Shown here: positions 17,111 through 26,011 of the stretch, one piece after another
How the letters are laid out: the number at the start of each line of letters is the position of its first letter
Numbering within the stretch: the first letter of the stretch is position 1
NCBI GenBank assembly: GCA_046758085.1
Contig: JBHHZP010000015.1
Span: 1-36,511, forward strand
From: VRUB01 sp046758085
Lineage (GTDB): Bacteria > Pseudomonadota > Gammaproteobacteria > Acidiferrobacterales > SPGG2
Direction of reading: 5' to 3'
Length of the DNA: 36,511 nt
The notes under the pieces: generated by a model
What the model was told of the DNA's origin: nothing
Database searches by the model: none
What the model saw: the letters and a program-made list of their open reading frames with translations, nothing else
Translations under genes and position numbers: made by a program

Positions 17111-17293
17111 ATGGTTACACTAATCACCGGGGTAATTGCCGCAGTGATGGTCGTTGTTTTCTTGGCGTATTACGCCTTGATGATACATTCTATTCCTCTG
17201 TGGCTCATCATTATTGGCGTTCTCGGCATGGTAATTGCCGACTTTGTGGAGACTTTGAGAAAAGGCGAGAACAACACGAGCAATCACGGGTAA
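17111..17293 (+). CDS. Small two-helix membrane protein, unknown function
   Basis: The 60-residue protein begins MVTLITGVIAAVMVVVFLAY. A second hydrophobic segment runs PLWLIIIGVLGMVIADFVET, followed by a polar tail. GGAGG precedes the ATG at a slightly long spacing of 12 bases. It lies only 18 bases after the amidase stop and is probably the last gene of the TRAP-amidase unit. I do not recognise the family. Its very hydrophobic, low-bias sequence and position argue for a real gene; it could be an accessory subunit of the transporter, but nothing in the sequence proves that. Confidence 0.65.
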   Translation: MVTLITGVIAAVMVVVFLAYYALMIHSIPLWLIIIGVLGMVIADFVETLRKGENNTSNHG

Positions 17294-17463
17294 TTGATCT
17301 GCTTTTTATGTGAGCGCTGGATCTGCACCGCGTTGCCACTGCGGAGTACTTGATGTCGAGTATACGTTCTGCCTCTACCGTTGAGGTTTTGTGTTCACTG
17401 CCGATCTTCGCGCCACCGGCCCGCTTTTCGATTGCATGGCGACTCTCCGTGCCGACGGCGCGA

Positions 17464-18477
17464 TCAGGCCACGTTCTTTAATCCGATCCCCGCACTTTCT
17501 TCGCCCATAATCTTATCAAGCAGCTTCGTACACGCGTAGATCGCGTCGATATGGGGCGTCGGCGTATGCGTGAGCCTTCCCAACTCTACCACGGTGCCCA
17601 CCAGCGCCTCGATCTCCAGCGCACGCCCGGCCTCGACATCCTGTAGCATCGAAGTCTTGTGCTTGCCAACGCTTTCGGCTCCGGCAATCCGTTTTTCAAT
17701 CGTGTGACGGAACTGGATACCGAGCTTATTTGCGATCACCTGAGCCTCTTCCATCATTCTCGCCGCCAGCTCACGGGTGGGTGTGAATTGACAGATGTCG
17801 ATCAGGGTGGCCTGCGTTAAAGCGCTGATCGGGTTGAAAGACAAATTGCCCCAGGCCTTCAGCCAGATCTCAGCGCGGATATCATCCAGAACGAAGGACT
17901 TGAAGCCCGCCTTGGTGAATGTTTGCGAGATCACCTCCGCGCGCTCGCTGTGGGAGCCGTCGAGCTCACCCAGCGGGAAGCGGTTGCCTTCGACATGTTT
18001 GATTACGCCGGGCGCGACCACTTCCGCCGCCGGGTAAACGACACAACCGATAATCCGCTCGGGCTCGATGTTGGCGTCGATCTCGCCGTCCGGGTCCACG
18101 GCCTCGATACGCCGGCCATCGAACTCGCCGCCGTGCTTGTGGAAGTACCACCACGGGATCCCATTCTGGATCGTTAACACCACCGTCTCTGGCCCGAAAA
18201 GTGCCCGCATCGCAGGTGCAATCGACGGGATGTGGTACGCTTTGACAGCGATAATGACAAGATCTTGCGTACCGGCCTTATCCATCGAGGGGACTGCCTC
18301 GACCTCGCTGGCCACAAGCTCCTCGCCGTCTTGCATCAGTAGCTTCAGACCCTTGCTGTTGATTGCATCCAAATGTGCCGTATTACGTTCGATAAACGTG
18401 ATCTGCTCGCCGGCGAGGGCGAATCTGGCACCTATTAACCCGCCGATCGCACCGGCTCCGATGATGCAAGTTTTCAT
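17464..18477 (-). CDS. 2-dehydropantoate 2-reductase family protein (ApbA/PanE)
   Basis: The 337-residue NAD(P)H-dependent oxidoreductase has the nucleotide-binding loop CIIGAGAIGGLIGARFALAG at the very N-terminus and the C-terminal helical domain. The catalytic lysine is K207 in IWLKAWGNLSFNPISALTQA, with the conserved asparagine N211. The family reduces 2-oxo acids such as ketopantoate. The metabolic setting, away from other pan genes and next to an FAH-family hydrolase, suggests action on some other branched or substituted 2-oxo acid. AGGAGATAACC precedes the ATG. It lies 98 bp downstream of the FAH gene on the same strand and probably shares its transcript. Confidence 0.87.
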   Translation of the reverse strand: MKTCIIGAGAIGGLIGARFALAGEQITFIERNTAHLDAINSKGLKLLMQDGEELVASEVEAVPSMDKAGTQDLVIIAVKAYHIPSIAPAMRALFGPETVVLTIQNGIPWWYFHKHGGEFDGRRIEAVDPDGEIDANIEPERIIGCVVYPAAEVVAPGVIKHVEGNRFPLGELDGSHSERAEVISQTFTKAGFKSFVLDDIRAEIWLKAWGNLSFNPISALTQATLIDICQFTPTRELAARMMEEAQVIANKLGIQFRHTIEKRIAGAESVGKHKTSMLQDVEAGRALEIEALVGTVVELGRLTHTPTPHIDAIYACTKLLDKIMGEESAGIGLKNVA

Positions 18478-18575
18478 GGTTATCTCCTGCTTCCAGTCCG
18501 AGGGCTCAAACGCTCACTATTATAATAGACTGGGTGACGCCGTGCTCGCTTCCCGCCGCCTATGTTGCGCGACCC

Positions 18576-19343
18576 TTATTCGAAAGAGTTTATCAGTCGG
18601 CCAACGCCGTCGATGACCACCTCGATGGTGTTTCCCGGTTTCATCGAGCCGGCCCCAAGCGACGTCCCACAGGTTATGACATCGCCGGGGAAAAGCGTCA
18701 AATCCCGCGAGATCAGGCTGACCAGACGCGCCGGGGCGAAGATCATGTCGCTCACAGGGTAATTTTGCCGCTCTTCGCCATTGACGAGTGTCTTGATCGT
18801 GAGCCCGGTGGGATCCAATCCGGTCGTAATCACCGGACCGAACGGGCCGAAAGTGTCGAAGCTCTTGGCGCGCGTCCACTGTGCGAATGACTTGTCCTTG
18901 TTGATCAGCTCGAACGCCGTGACATCGTTGACACAGGTATAGCCGAAGATATATTGCTCGGCATTCGTCTCAGAGACCTCCCTGCACCGATTGCCTATTA
19001 CGATCCCGAGCTCGCCTTCGAAAATCACCCGACCGTCGTAGGATCGTGGACGCTGTATGGTCTCACCGGGCGCCAGGAACGAGCTCGTAGATTTCAGGAA
19101 ATAAAGCGGCTCCTCGGGTACGGCGAGATCGAACTTGCTGGCGAGGGCATGGAAGTTGTTCCACAGTGCGACCATCTTTGACGCGGCAGTGGGTGTCAGG
19201 ACCTTGACCTCGCGAAGCGCAACGGTCTCCGAGGTAGGTCTGGGACCACTAAGCATGTTGCCCTCGTGTACAGTTATAGTGTTATCTTCCAGGGTGCCAA
19301 ACTTGGTTTGCCCTGCCTGCTCAAAGCGGATCCAGTAGGTCAT
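18576..19343 (-). CDS. Fumarylacetoacetate hydrolase (FAH) family protein
   Basis: The 255-residue protein has the FAH catalytic domain from about residue 55 to the end. The metal ligands are visible as E109 and E111 in VIFEGELGIVIG and D140 in TCVNDVTAFE, followed by RAKSFDTFGPFGP and the ending TLFPGDVITCGTSLGAGSMK. Family members hydrolyse or decarboxylate 2-oxo compounds (acylpyruvases, 2-hydroxyhepta-diene-dioate isomerase, oxaloacetate decarboxylase); the exact reaction is not fixed by sequence. AGGAG is well placed before the ATG. It is the first gene of a two-gene minus-strand unit with the ApbA-like reductase and has a long upstream gap containing a palindromic operator candidate. 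Confidence 0.9.
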   Translation of the reverse strand: MTYWIRFEQAGQTKFGTLEDNTITVHEGNMLSGPRPTSETVALREVKVLTPTAASKMVALWNNFHALASKFDLAVPEEPLYFLKSTSSFLAPGETIQRPRSYDGRVIFEGELGIVIGNRCREVSETNAEQYIFGYTCVNDVTAFELINKDKSFAQWTRAKSFDTFGPFGPVITTGLDPTGLTIKTLVNGEERQNYPVSDMIFAPARLVSLISRDLTLFPGDVITCGTSLGAGSMKPGNTIEVVIDGVGRLINSFE

Positions 19344-20563
19344 GATGCTCTCCTGCGCGGTGTGATACGACGGTGGGCCGTCGGTTTATTGCTGTATGTA
19401 TCCTCCAGAGATCTTGTGATGCGTGCGACCCGCGTGCAGGTTGACCGGTGCCCGGAGCTGTGCGCCAACATCACGCTGGCTCGCATTCGCACCCATGGTC
19501 GGTCTGCCGCGTGTCCGTGCTCTTGCAACAGCGACCGGATGGACTCGCGTACAGCCGACCGCGCCACATACCGGTACGGCTGTTGGGCCGGTGGGCGGCG
19601 GCCGCCGTGGCCAAATATGGATCGGCAAATGCCAACCATGTGCCTCGTGCAACGTACGCCATCCCGGCGTCCCGCCGCTCGACCTGGGTCGGTTGGCCTC
19701 GCAACAAGCGGGGCGAGAGGGCGCCAAGGCACGAAAAAACCGGCGCGCGCAACCGGACACAGACCCCCGTCGGTCCGGCGCGCAGCGCTGGTCAAGTGAG
19801 CTAACACCCACATCACTTCTACGGAGGATTACTGCAAAATAGAATAACATAGTTGATATTGTATACAATATACCAAATATGCATGGCGTTAGAACAAAAA
19901 GTTATAAGGACGTCACGGTATGGTCGCTGACGCTATAGGCTAGGGTCATTTGGCAGACGACATCATTTCCTGTTAGTGGGCAGGAGTCGCAAAGGGGGCT
20001 GTCCCGCGGGTTGTGAGCACCCCTGTACGGGGGGCGCGAGCGGCTGTGCCCTCGAGCTTGGGACGTGATTACGCCCCGGCAACTGCGGAGCCTACCGTGG
20101 ACGCGAACCATCGGTACCGTTTATGCGTACGGAAGCCGCCTGTCAGGGTAATCGCGGGTGAAGAATTCGTGATCAGGGCGGCGCACCTGCACTGAGAGGC
20201 AGCATGCCATGCAACTCTGTCTGGCTACCGCCAGCAGGTGGGCGCGCAGGCTGGTTGCCAACAATTGGCGAGCTAATCTCAAACCCCTTTCCATCTCGAA
20301 TCGTTCCCTCCCTTGGTCCGTTAACGCATAATGACGGTTGTATCGGGTTTGTACGTAAATCACAGGGTCGAGTACGCACTCACCCCGTTTTTCTGTCTAG
20401 CGACTGCCCACAAGCTGGGTTAGAACAGTACGAGCACTAATCTGATGTATTGTATTTGCAGGGACTTTGGACGCTTCAAACTTCATGCAGTAGTGGCCTT
20501 CCACCCCATGAACCACAAGGCGAAATGACGGCATGAATATTAAGAGACGAAAGCAAGAACGAC
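19344..20563. other. Long divergent intergenic region, 1.2 kb
   Basis: No gene could be supported. Several GC-driven frames overlap here on both strands, none with a recognisable protein. It separates the minus-strand FAH gene from the plus-strand second TRAP binding protein, so it must hold two divergent promoters. It contains the perfect palindrome at 19856-19871 in an AT-rich patch, and at about 19716-19735 a short stretch (GCGCCAAGGCACGAAAA) resembling the purine-rich repeat near 3640. A decayed regulator gene in the GC-rich part (19390-19800) is possible but cannot be shown. Confidence 0.45.
19856..19871. promoter_or_regulatory. Perfect 16-bp palindrome, candidate GntR-family operator
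   Basis: ATATTGTATACAATAT reads the same on both strands and lies in an AT-rich island. The core TTGTATACAA agrees with sites of GntR/FCD regulators such as UxuR-type repressors (T-n-GTATAC-n-A). It is 513 bp upstream of the FAH start and 693 bp upstream of the second TRAP binding-protein start, both divergent from it. On the minus strand TTGTAT and TATTCT at about 16-bp spacing could be a promoter overlapping the site. No gntR gene is in this window. Confidence 0.5.
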
Positions 20564-21682
20564 ATGGCTGCAAATAGGCGCAAGTTCCTGAAGACCGGTG
20601 CTGCCGTGACGGCTGCGGTCAGTGGCGCGGCAACTTTAGGTTTGCCAATGGTTAGCCGGGCACAGACGATTACTCTGAAGATGCAAGGTGCGTGGGGCGC
20701 CAAAGACATTTTCAACCGGTACGCCCAGGACTATGTGAAGCGCGTCAACGAGATGGGCGGCGGCCGGCTGAAGATCACCTATCTGACAGCGGGCTCGGTG
20801 GTGAAGCCGTGGCAAATCCAGGACGCCGTCCACAAGGGCGTGCTCGACGCTGGTCATCAGGTAACGGCTTACTGGTACGGCAAAAACAAGGCCGCATCCT
20901 TGTTCGGTACAGGACCCGTCTTTGGGCAGAACGCTCATCACACGCTGGCCTGGATTCAGTACGGTGGGGGTCAGGCACTTTACGAAGAACTCGTCCAGCA
21001 GATCCTTGGCCTTAACCTGGTCGGATTCTTCTGCATGCCCATGCCGGCCCAGCCACTTGGATGGTTCAAGAAGCGAATCAAGAGCCCCAAGCAATTGAGG
21101 GGCCTCAAGTACCGTACCGTGGGTCTGGCGGCCGACATCATGCAGACGGCGGGCCTCAAAGTTAACCAGCTTCCCAGTGGGGATATCACCTCGGCGCTGG
21201 AAGGCGGCGTAATCGAGGCCTTTGAGTACAACAACCCGACGTCCGATAAGAGCTTTGGCGCTCAGGACGTCAGCAAGGTCTACATGATGGGTAGCTACCA
21301 TCAGGCTATGGACTTTTTCGAAGTTATCTTTAACAAGAGCAAGTACGAGTCCCTGGCGAAAGAACAGCAAGCGATCCTGAAGTATGCGGCGGAGGCTGCG
21401 AGTACCGCTAACTTTGGCCTGGCAATGGACAGCTACTCTAGGGATCTCCAGCGGCTCATAAATTTGTATGGCGTCAAGGTTTATCGGACGCCGGAGTCGG
21501 TGATGAGTGCGCAGCTCAAAGCCTGGGACAAGGTATTGCGCCGGAAGCTGATGAAGGATCCATACGTCGTGAAGGTCCTGGAATCGCAGAGAGCCTGGGC
21601 GATGCGGGTGGCGTTTTACGAGCTCCTCAACTCGCCCGACTACAAGCTTGCCTACGAGCATTACTTCGGCAAATTGTTCTGA
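20564..21682 (+). CDS. dctP: Second TRAP substrate-binding protein, TakP-like, Tat-exported, stand-alone
   Basis: The 372-residue periplasmic protein is a close paralogue of the one at 11917; most aligned residues agree by eye, including TLKMQGAWGAKDIFN, LKYRTVGLAAD and TSDKSFGAQDVSKVYM. Its own twin-arginine signal is NRRKFLKTGAAVTAA, with cleavage probably near SRAQ at residue 34. The ligand-site motif reads EAFEYNNP, where the first copy has EAFEFNNP. No Q or M gene follows; the next gene is convergent. It may therefore supply the DctQM pair 5 kb away with another ligand, or act as a sensor. No clear Shine-Dalgarno precedes the ATG, in contrast to the first copy. Divergence is spread along the protein, so this is not a very recent duplication. 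Confidence 0.92.
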   Translation: MAANRRKFLKTGAAVTAAVSGAATLGLPMVSRAQTITLKMQGAWGAKDIFNRYAQDYVKRVNEMGGGRLKITYLTAGSVVKPWQIQDAVHKGVLDAGHQVTAYWYGKNKAASLFGTGPVFGQNAHHTLAWIQYGGGQALYEELVQQILGLNLVGFFCMPMPAQPLGWFKKRIKSPKQLRGLKYRTVGLAADIMQTAGLKVNQLPSGDITSALEGGVIEAFEYNNPTSDKSFGAQDVSKVYMMGSYHQAMDFFEVIFNKSKYESLAKEQQAILKYAAEAASTANFGLAMDSYSRDLQRLINLYGVKVYRTPESVMSAQLKAWDKVLRRKLMKDPYVVKVLESQRAWAMRVAFYELLNSPDYKLAYEHYFGKLF

Positions 21683-21722
21683 TGCATTAGCTAGGACATC
21701 CTTAAGAAATGACTTCTCGCCA

Positions 21723-24629
21723 TCACCGAATCAGGGCTGACTGCAGCACCCAGGCGACGTGCATCGCCTTGCGCTGAGCACCATGCTGGATCTGCTGGCG
21801 ACAGCTGGTGCCGTCGGCAACAATCACGATGTCTTCACCTGCCGCGCGCACGGCCGGCAACAGTCCGAGCTCGCCCATCTTCATTGACAGCTCATAGTGT
21901 TCAGTCTCGTAGCCGAAGGCACCGGCCATACCGCAACAGCTCGATTCGATCTCGTCCACCGCGAGCTCGGGCACCAGCCGCAACGCCTGCTCGACTGCCG
22001 GCATAGCGCCCAACGCCTTTTGATGACAGTGGCCATGCAATAACGCCCGCCGCCAGGACACGGGCCCGAGCGGCAGCTTCAATGTACCGGCATCCTGTTC
22101 GTTGACGAGGAACTCCTCAAGCAGCAGCGCGCGCGCAGCCAGTGCCTGGGTGTCGGTACCGGGGAGCATGACCGTGAACTCATCGCGCAAAGTGAGCAGG
22201 CACGACGGCTCGAGTCCTACAATCGGAATTCCCTTGTCCACATAGGGCCGTAGTGTTTCGATTGTGCGCTGCGCTTCATGCCTTGCCTCGTCGACCAGGC
22301 CAGCAGTGAGGAAGGTTCGCCCGCAGCACAGCGGCCGGCCGTCCACCGGGCGTGGCGTGTGCACCTGGTAACCCGCCGCCGTCAACACGGCGTGCGCAGC
22401 GTACGCGTTCTCCGGCTCAAAATAGGTGTTGAACGTATCGGCAAACAGCACTACCGCGCGCCCATCGTTCGTACCCGCTGCCACCGGTGGGCGAAAGACA
22501 TCACGCCGCCAACGCGGCAGTTCCCGCCGCGCGCTCAGGCCGAACATGCGTTCGCTCATGCGACCCAGCCCCGGCAGGCGGTCGCGCAAGTTGAGCAGCG
22601 GCGCGAATCGCGCAGCATGCGGCGCGTAGCGTGGCATGTAAGCGATCGCCCGATCCCTGGATCGAAGACCATGGCGTTTGCGGTAGTGATAGAGAAACTC
22701 GATCTTCATGCGTGCCATGTCAACACCGGTCGGGCATTCGCGCTTGCAGGCCTTACACGAGACGCAAAGTGCCATCGTTTCCGCCATGGCGTCGGAGGCC
22801 AGCGCGTCGGCGCCGAGTTGACCGGTGATGGCCAGGCGCAGTGTGTTGGCGCGGCCACGAGTCACGTGCTGCTCATCGCCGGTCGCGCGGTAGGATGGGC
22901 ACATGACGCCGGGATCGGACTTGCGGCACGCACCGTTGTTATTACACATCTCGACGGCACCAGAAAAACCGCCCCATTCACTCCAGTCAAAGGCGGTGTC
23001 GAGCTGCTGCGGCGCGTAATCGGGGCGGTAGCGGAACAGCCGGCGATCGTCCATGCGTGGGGGGCGCACGATCCGGCCCGGATTAAACAGCCCGTCCGGA
23101 TCAAAGCTGTCCTTGATTTCCTCGAGCGCGCGCACGATGCGTGGCCCGAACATCGGGCCGTGAAACTCCGAGCGCACGATGCCATCGCCGTGCTCACCAG
23201 AGTGCGACCCCTTGTACTCGCGCACCATCGCGAATGCCTCCTCGGCAATCGCCCGCATCTTGTGCACGTCGGCTTCGTCTTTCATGTTCAGCACCGGGCG
23301 CACATGTAGACAACCCACCGAGGCGTGGGCGTACCATGTGCCGGTGGTGCCGTGTCTGGCAAAGACCTGGTTCAGGCGATCGGTGTACTCGGCGAGATCG
23401 TCCAAGCCGACAGCGCAGTCTTCGATGAAGGACACGGGTTTGCCGTCCCCCTTCATCGACATCATGATGTTGAGGCCGGCCTTGCGCACCTCCCACACGG
23501 CGCGCTGGAAGGCGGAGTCGGTGATCTTTATTAGCGCGTCGGCAAAGCCTAGTGTGCCCATCAGCTGCTCCAGCTCTGCGAGGCGCCGAATCTGCTCGGT
23601 GTGATCGTCGCCGGCGAACTCCACCAGCAGCAAGGCCTCCGGCTTGCCGCGGACGAACCGCTCTACGGTCGGGCGGAAGGCGGCAATATCGCGTGCCAGC
23701 TCGATCATCGTGCGATCGACAAGCTCGACGGCCGCCGGCGCGAACTTAACGATGTGGCGGGTGGCGTCCATTGCCTGGCAGAACGTCGGAAAAAGGCAGA
23801 CACCGAGCACCTTGTGCGCCGGTATGGTCTGCAGCTCGAGCTCTATGGCGGTAAAAAAGGCGAGCGTCCCTTCGGAGCCGACCAGCATGTGTGCCATGTT
23901 GTGACCGCCCGGCGCGATGCTATCGATGTTGTAACCGCCCACGCGACGCAGCAGCTTGGGAATACGCGCCTCGATCTCAGCGGCTTCGCGGTTCGCAATC
24001 GCTCGAAGCCGCTCGACCAGTTTCCGGTAGCCGGGATCGTCGCGCAGGCCGTCGAGATCCGCGGCCACCGGCCCAAAATGCCACGTCTGCCCGTTCACCA
24101 TCACGGCGTTGATCGCGCGCACATTATGCACCATGTTGCCGTAACATATGGAACGTGCGCCGCAACTGTTATTACCGGCCATACCACCTATGGTGGCGCG
24201 GCTCGCGGTGGAGGGGTCGATGGGAAAGAACAGACCGTGTGGCTTGAGAAATTTGTTCAGTTGCTCGAGTACAATGCCGGGCTGCACGCGCACCGTGCGC
24301 GCCTCGGTATCGAGGGAAAGCACCTTGTTCAGGTACTTGCTGACATCGGCCACAATACCATTGCCGACGGTTTGTCCGCACTGCGAGGTGCCGCCACCGC
24401 GCGCGAGAACCGGCACGCCTTCTTCGGCCGCGATCTGGACCATGCGTACGATGTCCTGTTCGCTGCGCGGTACGATCACCCCCACGGGTTCGGCTTGGTA
24501 GATGGAGGCATCCGTGCTGTAGCGCCCTCGAGTGAAGGTATCAAACAGCACCTCGCCCTCCAGCTCGCGACCAAAACGCGCGGCGAGCACGGGATCTCCA
24601 GGCATGTGCTTGAAGAGCGGCGTGGACAT
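21723..24629 (-). CDS. FAD-linked and Fe-S 2-hydroxyacid dehydrogenase (YdiJ/GlcD-GlpC type fusion)
   Basis: The 968-residue enzyme oxidises a D-2-hydroxy acid and passes electrons through Fe-S clusters. The first half is the FAD-binding type 4 domain (about 45-200, with PVLARGGGTSQCGQTVGNGI and GGMAGNNSCGARSICYGNMV) and the FAD-oxidase C-terminal domain (about 240-535, with HSGEHGDGIVRSE). Then come cysteine clusters (CNNNGACRK...CPSY; CVSCKACKRECPTGVD near 650) and a C-terminal CCG region (PLCCGRTFLTAG; HGHCHQKALG; ESSCCGMAGAFGYE). Size and order resemble E. coli YdiJ, a D-2-hydroxyglutarate dehydrogenase; glycolate or D-lactate are other candidates. It diverges from the aminotransferase gene across 122 bp. 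Confidence 0.92.
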   Translation of the reverse strand: MSTPLFKHMPGDPVLAARFGRELEGEVLFDTFTRGRYSTDASIYQAEPVGVIVPRSEQDIVRMVQIAAEEGVPVLARGGGTSQCGQTVGNGIVADVSKYLNKVLSLDTEARTVRVQPGIVLEQLNKFLKPHGLFFPIDPSTASRATIGGMAGNNSCGARSICYGNMVHNVRAINAVMVNGQTWHFGPVAADLDGLRDDPGYRKLVERLRAIANREAAEIEARIPKLLRRVGGYNIDSIAPGGHNMAHMLVGSEGTLAFFTAIELELQTIPAHKVLGVCLFPTFCQAMDATRHIVKFAPAAVELVDRTMIELARDIAAFRPTVERFVRGKPEALLLVEFAGDDHTEQIRRLAELEQLMGTLGFADALIKITDSAFQRAVWEVRKAGLNIMMSMKGDGKPVSFIEDCAVGLDDLAEYTDRLNQVFARHGTTGTWYAHASVGCLHVRPVLNMKDEADVHKMRAIAEEAFAMVREYKGSHSGEHGDGIVRSEFHGPMFGPRIVRALEEIKDSFDPDGLFNPGRIVRPPRMDDRRLFRYRPDYAPQQLDTAFDWSEWGGFSGAVEMCNNNGACRKSDPGVMCPSYRATGDEQHVTRGRANTLRLAITGQLGADALASDAMAETMALCVSCKACKRECPTGVDMARMKIEFLYHYRKRHGLRSRDRAIAYMPRYAPHAARFAPLLNLRDRLPGLGRMSERMFGLSARRELPRWRRDVFRPPVAAGTNDGRAVVLFADTFNTYFEPENAYAAHAVLTAAGYQVHTPRPVDGRPLCCGRTFLTAGLVDEARHEAQRTIETLRPYVDKGIPIVGLEPSCLLTLRDEFTVMLPGTDTQALAARALLLEEFLVNEQDAGTLKLPLGPVSWRRALLHGHCHQKALGAMPAVEQALRLVPELAVDEIESSCCGMAGAFGYETEHYELSMKMGELGLLPAVRAAGEDIVIVADGTSCRQQIQHGAQRKAMHVAWVLQSALIR

Positions 24630-24751
24630 TACCGGCCAATCATAACATCTCGGCGAGGTGATACGGTTTTTGTCGCCGGCGTCGCATATTTGGTATTACG
24701 CATCGTAGTAGGCATAATGGAAAGTCTCAAACAACCGGCGGCGCTGCGAGC
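24630..24751. promoter_or_regulatory. Divergent promoter region between dehydrogenase and aminotransferase genes
   Basis: The 122-bp region separates two outward-reading genes whose products could act in the same pathway. It must contain both promoters or be crossed by longer transcripts. It includes an AT-richer stretch (CATATTTGGTATTACGCATC, about 24685-24704), but no symmetrical operator was recognised. Confidence 0.4.
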
Positions 24752-25990
24752 GTGACGCCGACTACCTTGGACGATCGCCTCATGCCTAGCCCAAGCGGAC
24801 GACACTTTCTGCAGATACCCGGCCCCACCAATGTACCGGATCGCGTCTTGCGCGCCATGGCAGCGCCGACCATCGATCATCGCGGGCCGGCATTCGCGCA
24901 CCTTACCGAGGAAGTACTCGTCGGCCTCGGCACCATTTTCAAGACCCAAGGCCACATCGTGATCTATCCCAGCTCCGGCACCGGGGCGTGGGAGGCCGCA
25001 CTGAGCAACACGCTTACGCCGGGCGACAAGGTGCTCATGTTCGAGACCGGACACTTCGCCACGCTGTGGCGCAGCATGGCTGCGCGTCTCGGTCTGGACG
25101 TGGATTTTGTGCCGGGTGACTGGCGCAGCGGCGTTGACCCGGCGACGGTGGAGGCGAAGCTTGCCGGGGACGGCGCGCGCAATATCAAGGCGGTGTGTGT
25201 GGTACACAACGAGACCTCGACCGGGGTGAGCAGCCGTATCGCCGAGATCCGCGCAGCCATGAATCGCGCCGATCACCCGGCGTTGCTGCTGGTCGATACC
25301 ATCTCCTCGCTTGCGTCGATCGATTTTCGCATGGACGAGTGGCAGGTGGATGTCACCATCGGCTGCTCGCAGAAAGGACTCATGCTGCCACCGGGTCTGG
25401 GGATCAACGCCGTGAGCGCAAAGGCGCTGGCGGCGAGCAAGTCTGCCACGCTCGAGCGATCTTACTGGGACTGGCAAGAGATGCTGGCTGCCAACAAGAG
25501 CGGATACTTTCCGTATACACCGGCGACCAATTTGTTGTACGGTCTGCGCGAGGCTATCCAGATGCTGCTCGACGAAGGCCTCGAGCGCGTGTTCGCGCGC
25601 CATGACCGCCATGCGGAGGCCACGCGGCGGGCGGTGCAGGCCTGGGGTCTGGAGCTGCTGTGTACCAACCCGGCGGAGTACAGTAGCTCGCTGACCGCGG
25701 TGCTGGTGCCGGGGGGGCACGACGCCGATGCGCTGCGCGAGCTTATCCTCGAGCGCTTCGATATGTCGCTCGGTACCGGTCTGGGCAAGCTCAAAGGGAA
25801 GGTCTTCCGTATAGGCCATCTCGGTGACTTCAACGATTTGACGCTGGCCGGGACGCTCAGCGGCGTGGAGATGGGGCTTGCGCTATGCAGCATCCCGTTC
25901 AAGGCGGGCGGCGTGGCCGCCGCTCTCGACTATCTGACCGAGTCTGCGCGGCACGCTGATGGTAGCAGGTCGAGTGTATCGGCGGCCTGA
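24752..25990 (+). CDS. Class V aminotransferase, serine-glyoxylate / alanine-glyoxylate type
   Basis: The 412-residue PLP enzyme matches serine-glyoxylate aminotransferases: FLQIPGPTNVPDRVLRAMA, then DHRGPAF, PSSGTGAWEAALSNTL and VHNETSTGVS. The PLP lysine is K208 in GCSQKGLMLPPGLG, and VDTISSLASIDFRMDEW carries the cofactor aspartate. The expected reaction transfers the amino group of serine to glyoxylate, giving hydroxypyruvate and glycine. Ureidoglycine-glyoxylate aminotransferases of purine breakdown belong to the same family and are an alternative. The GTG at 24752 is taken as the start; an ATG ten codons later is equally possible, and neither has a strong ribosome site. The product would feed the reductase at 10520. 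Confidence 0.9.
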   Translation: MTPTTLDDRLMPSPSGRHFLQIPGPTNVPDRVLRAMAAPTIDHRGPAFAHLTEEVLVGLGTIFKTQGHIVIYPSSGTGAWEAALSNTLTPGDKVLMFETGHFATLWRSMAARLGLDVDFVPGDWRSGVDPATVEAKLAGDGARNIKAVCVVHNETSTGVSSRIAEIRAAMNRADHPALLLVDTISSLASIDFRMDEWQVDVTIGCSQKGLMLPPGLGINAVSAKALAASKSATLERSYWDWQEMLAANKSGYFPYTPATNLLYGLREAIQMLLDEGLERVFARHDRHAEATRRAVQAWGLELLCTNPAEYSSSLTAVLVPGGHDADALRELILERFDMSLGTGLGKLKGKVFRIGHLGDFNDLTLAGTLSGVEMGLALCSIPFKAGGVAAALDYLTESARHADGSRSSVSAA

Positions 25991-26011
25991 ATTCAGGACG
26001 TAAACCCGCGC

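Noticed and set aside
19340..19868. Overlapping 140-160 codon frames on both strands in the long gap
   Set aside because: All are rich in Arg, Pro, Ala and Gly as expected from GC-rich non-coding DNA; no DNA-binding or other domain could be seen.
22278..24755. Two long plus-strand frames (343 and 384 codons) opposite the FAD/Fe-S dehydrogenase
   Set aside because: They are shadows of the dehydrogenase gene; composition is Arg/Ala/His-biased and no domain is recognisable.
24629..25819. 396-codon minus-strand open frame opposite the aminotransferase gene
   Set aside because: It lies antisense to a gene with clear PLP-enzyme motifs, its product resembles nothing, and long antisense frames are expected in GC-rich DNA.
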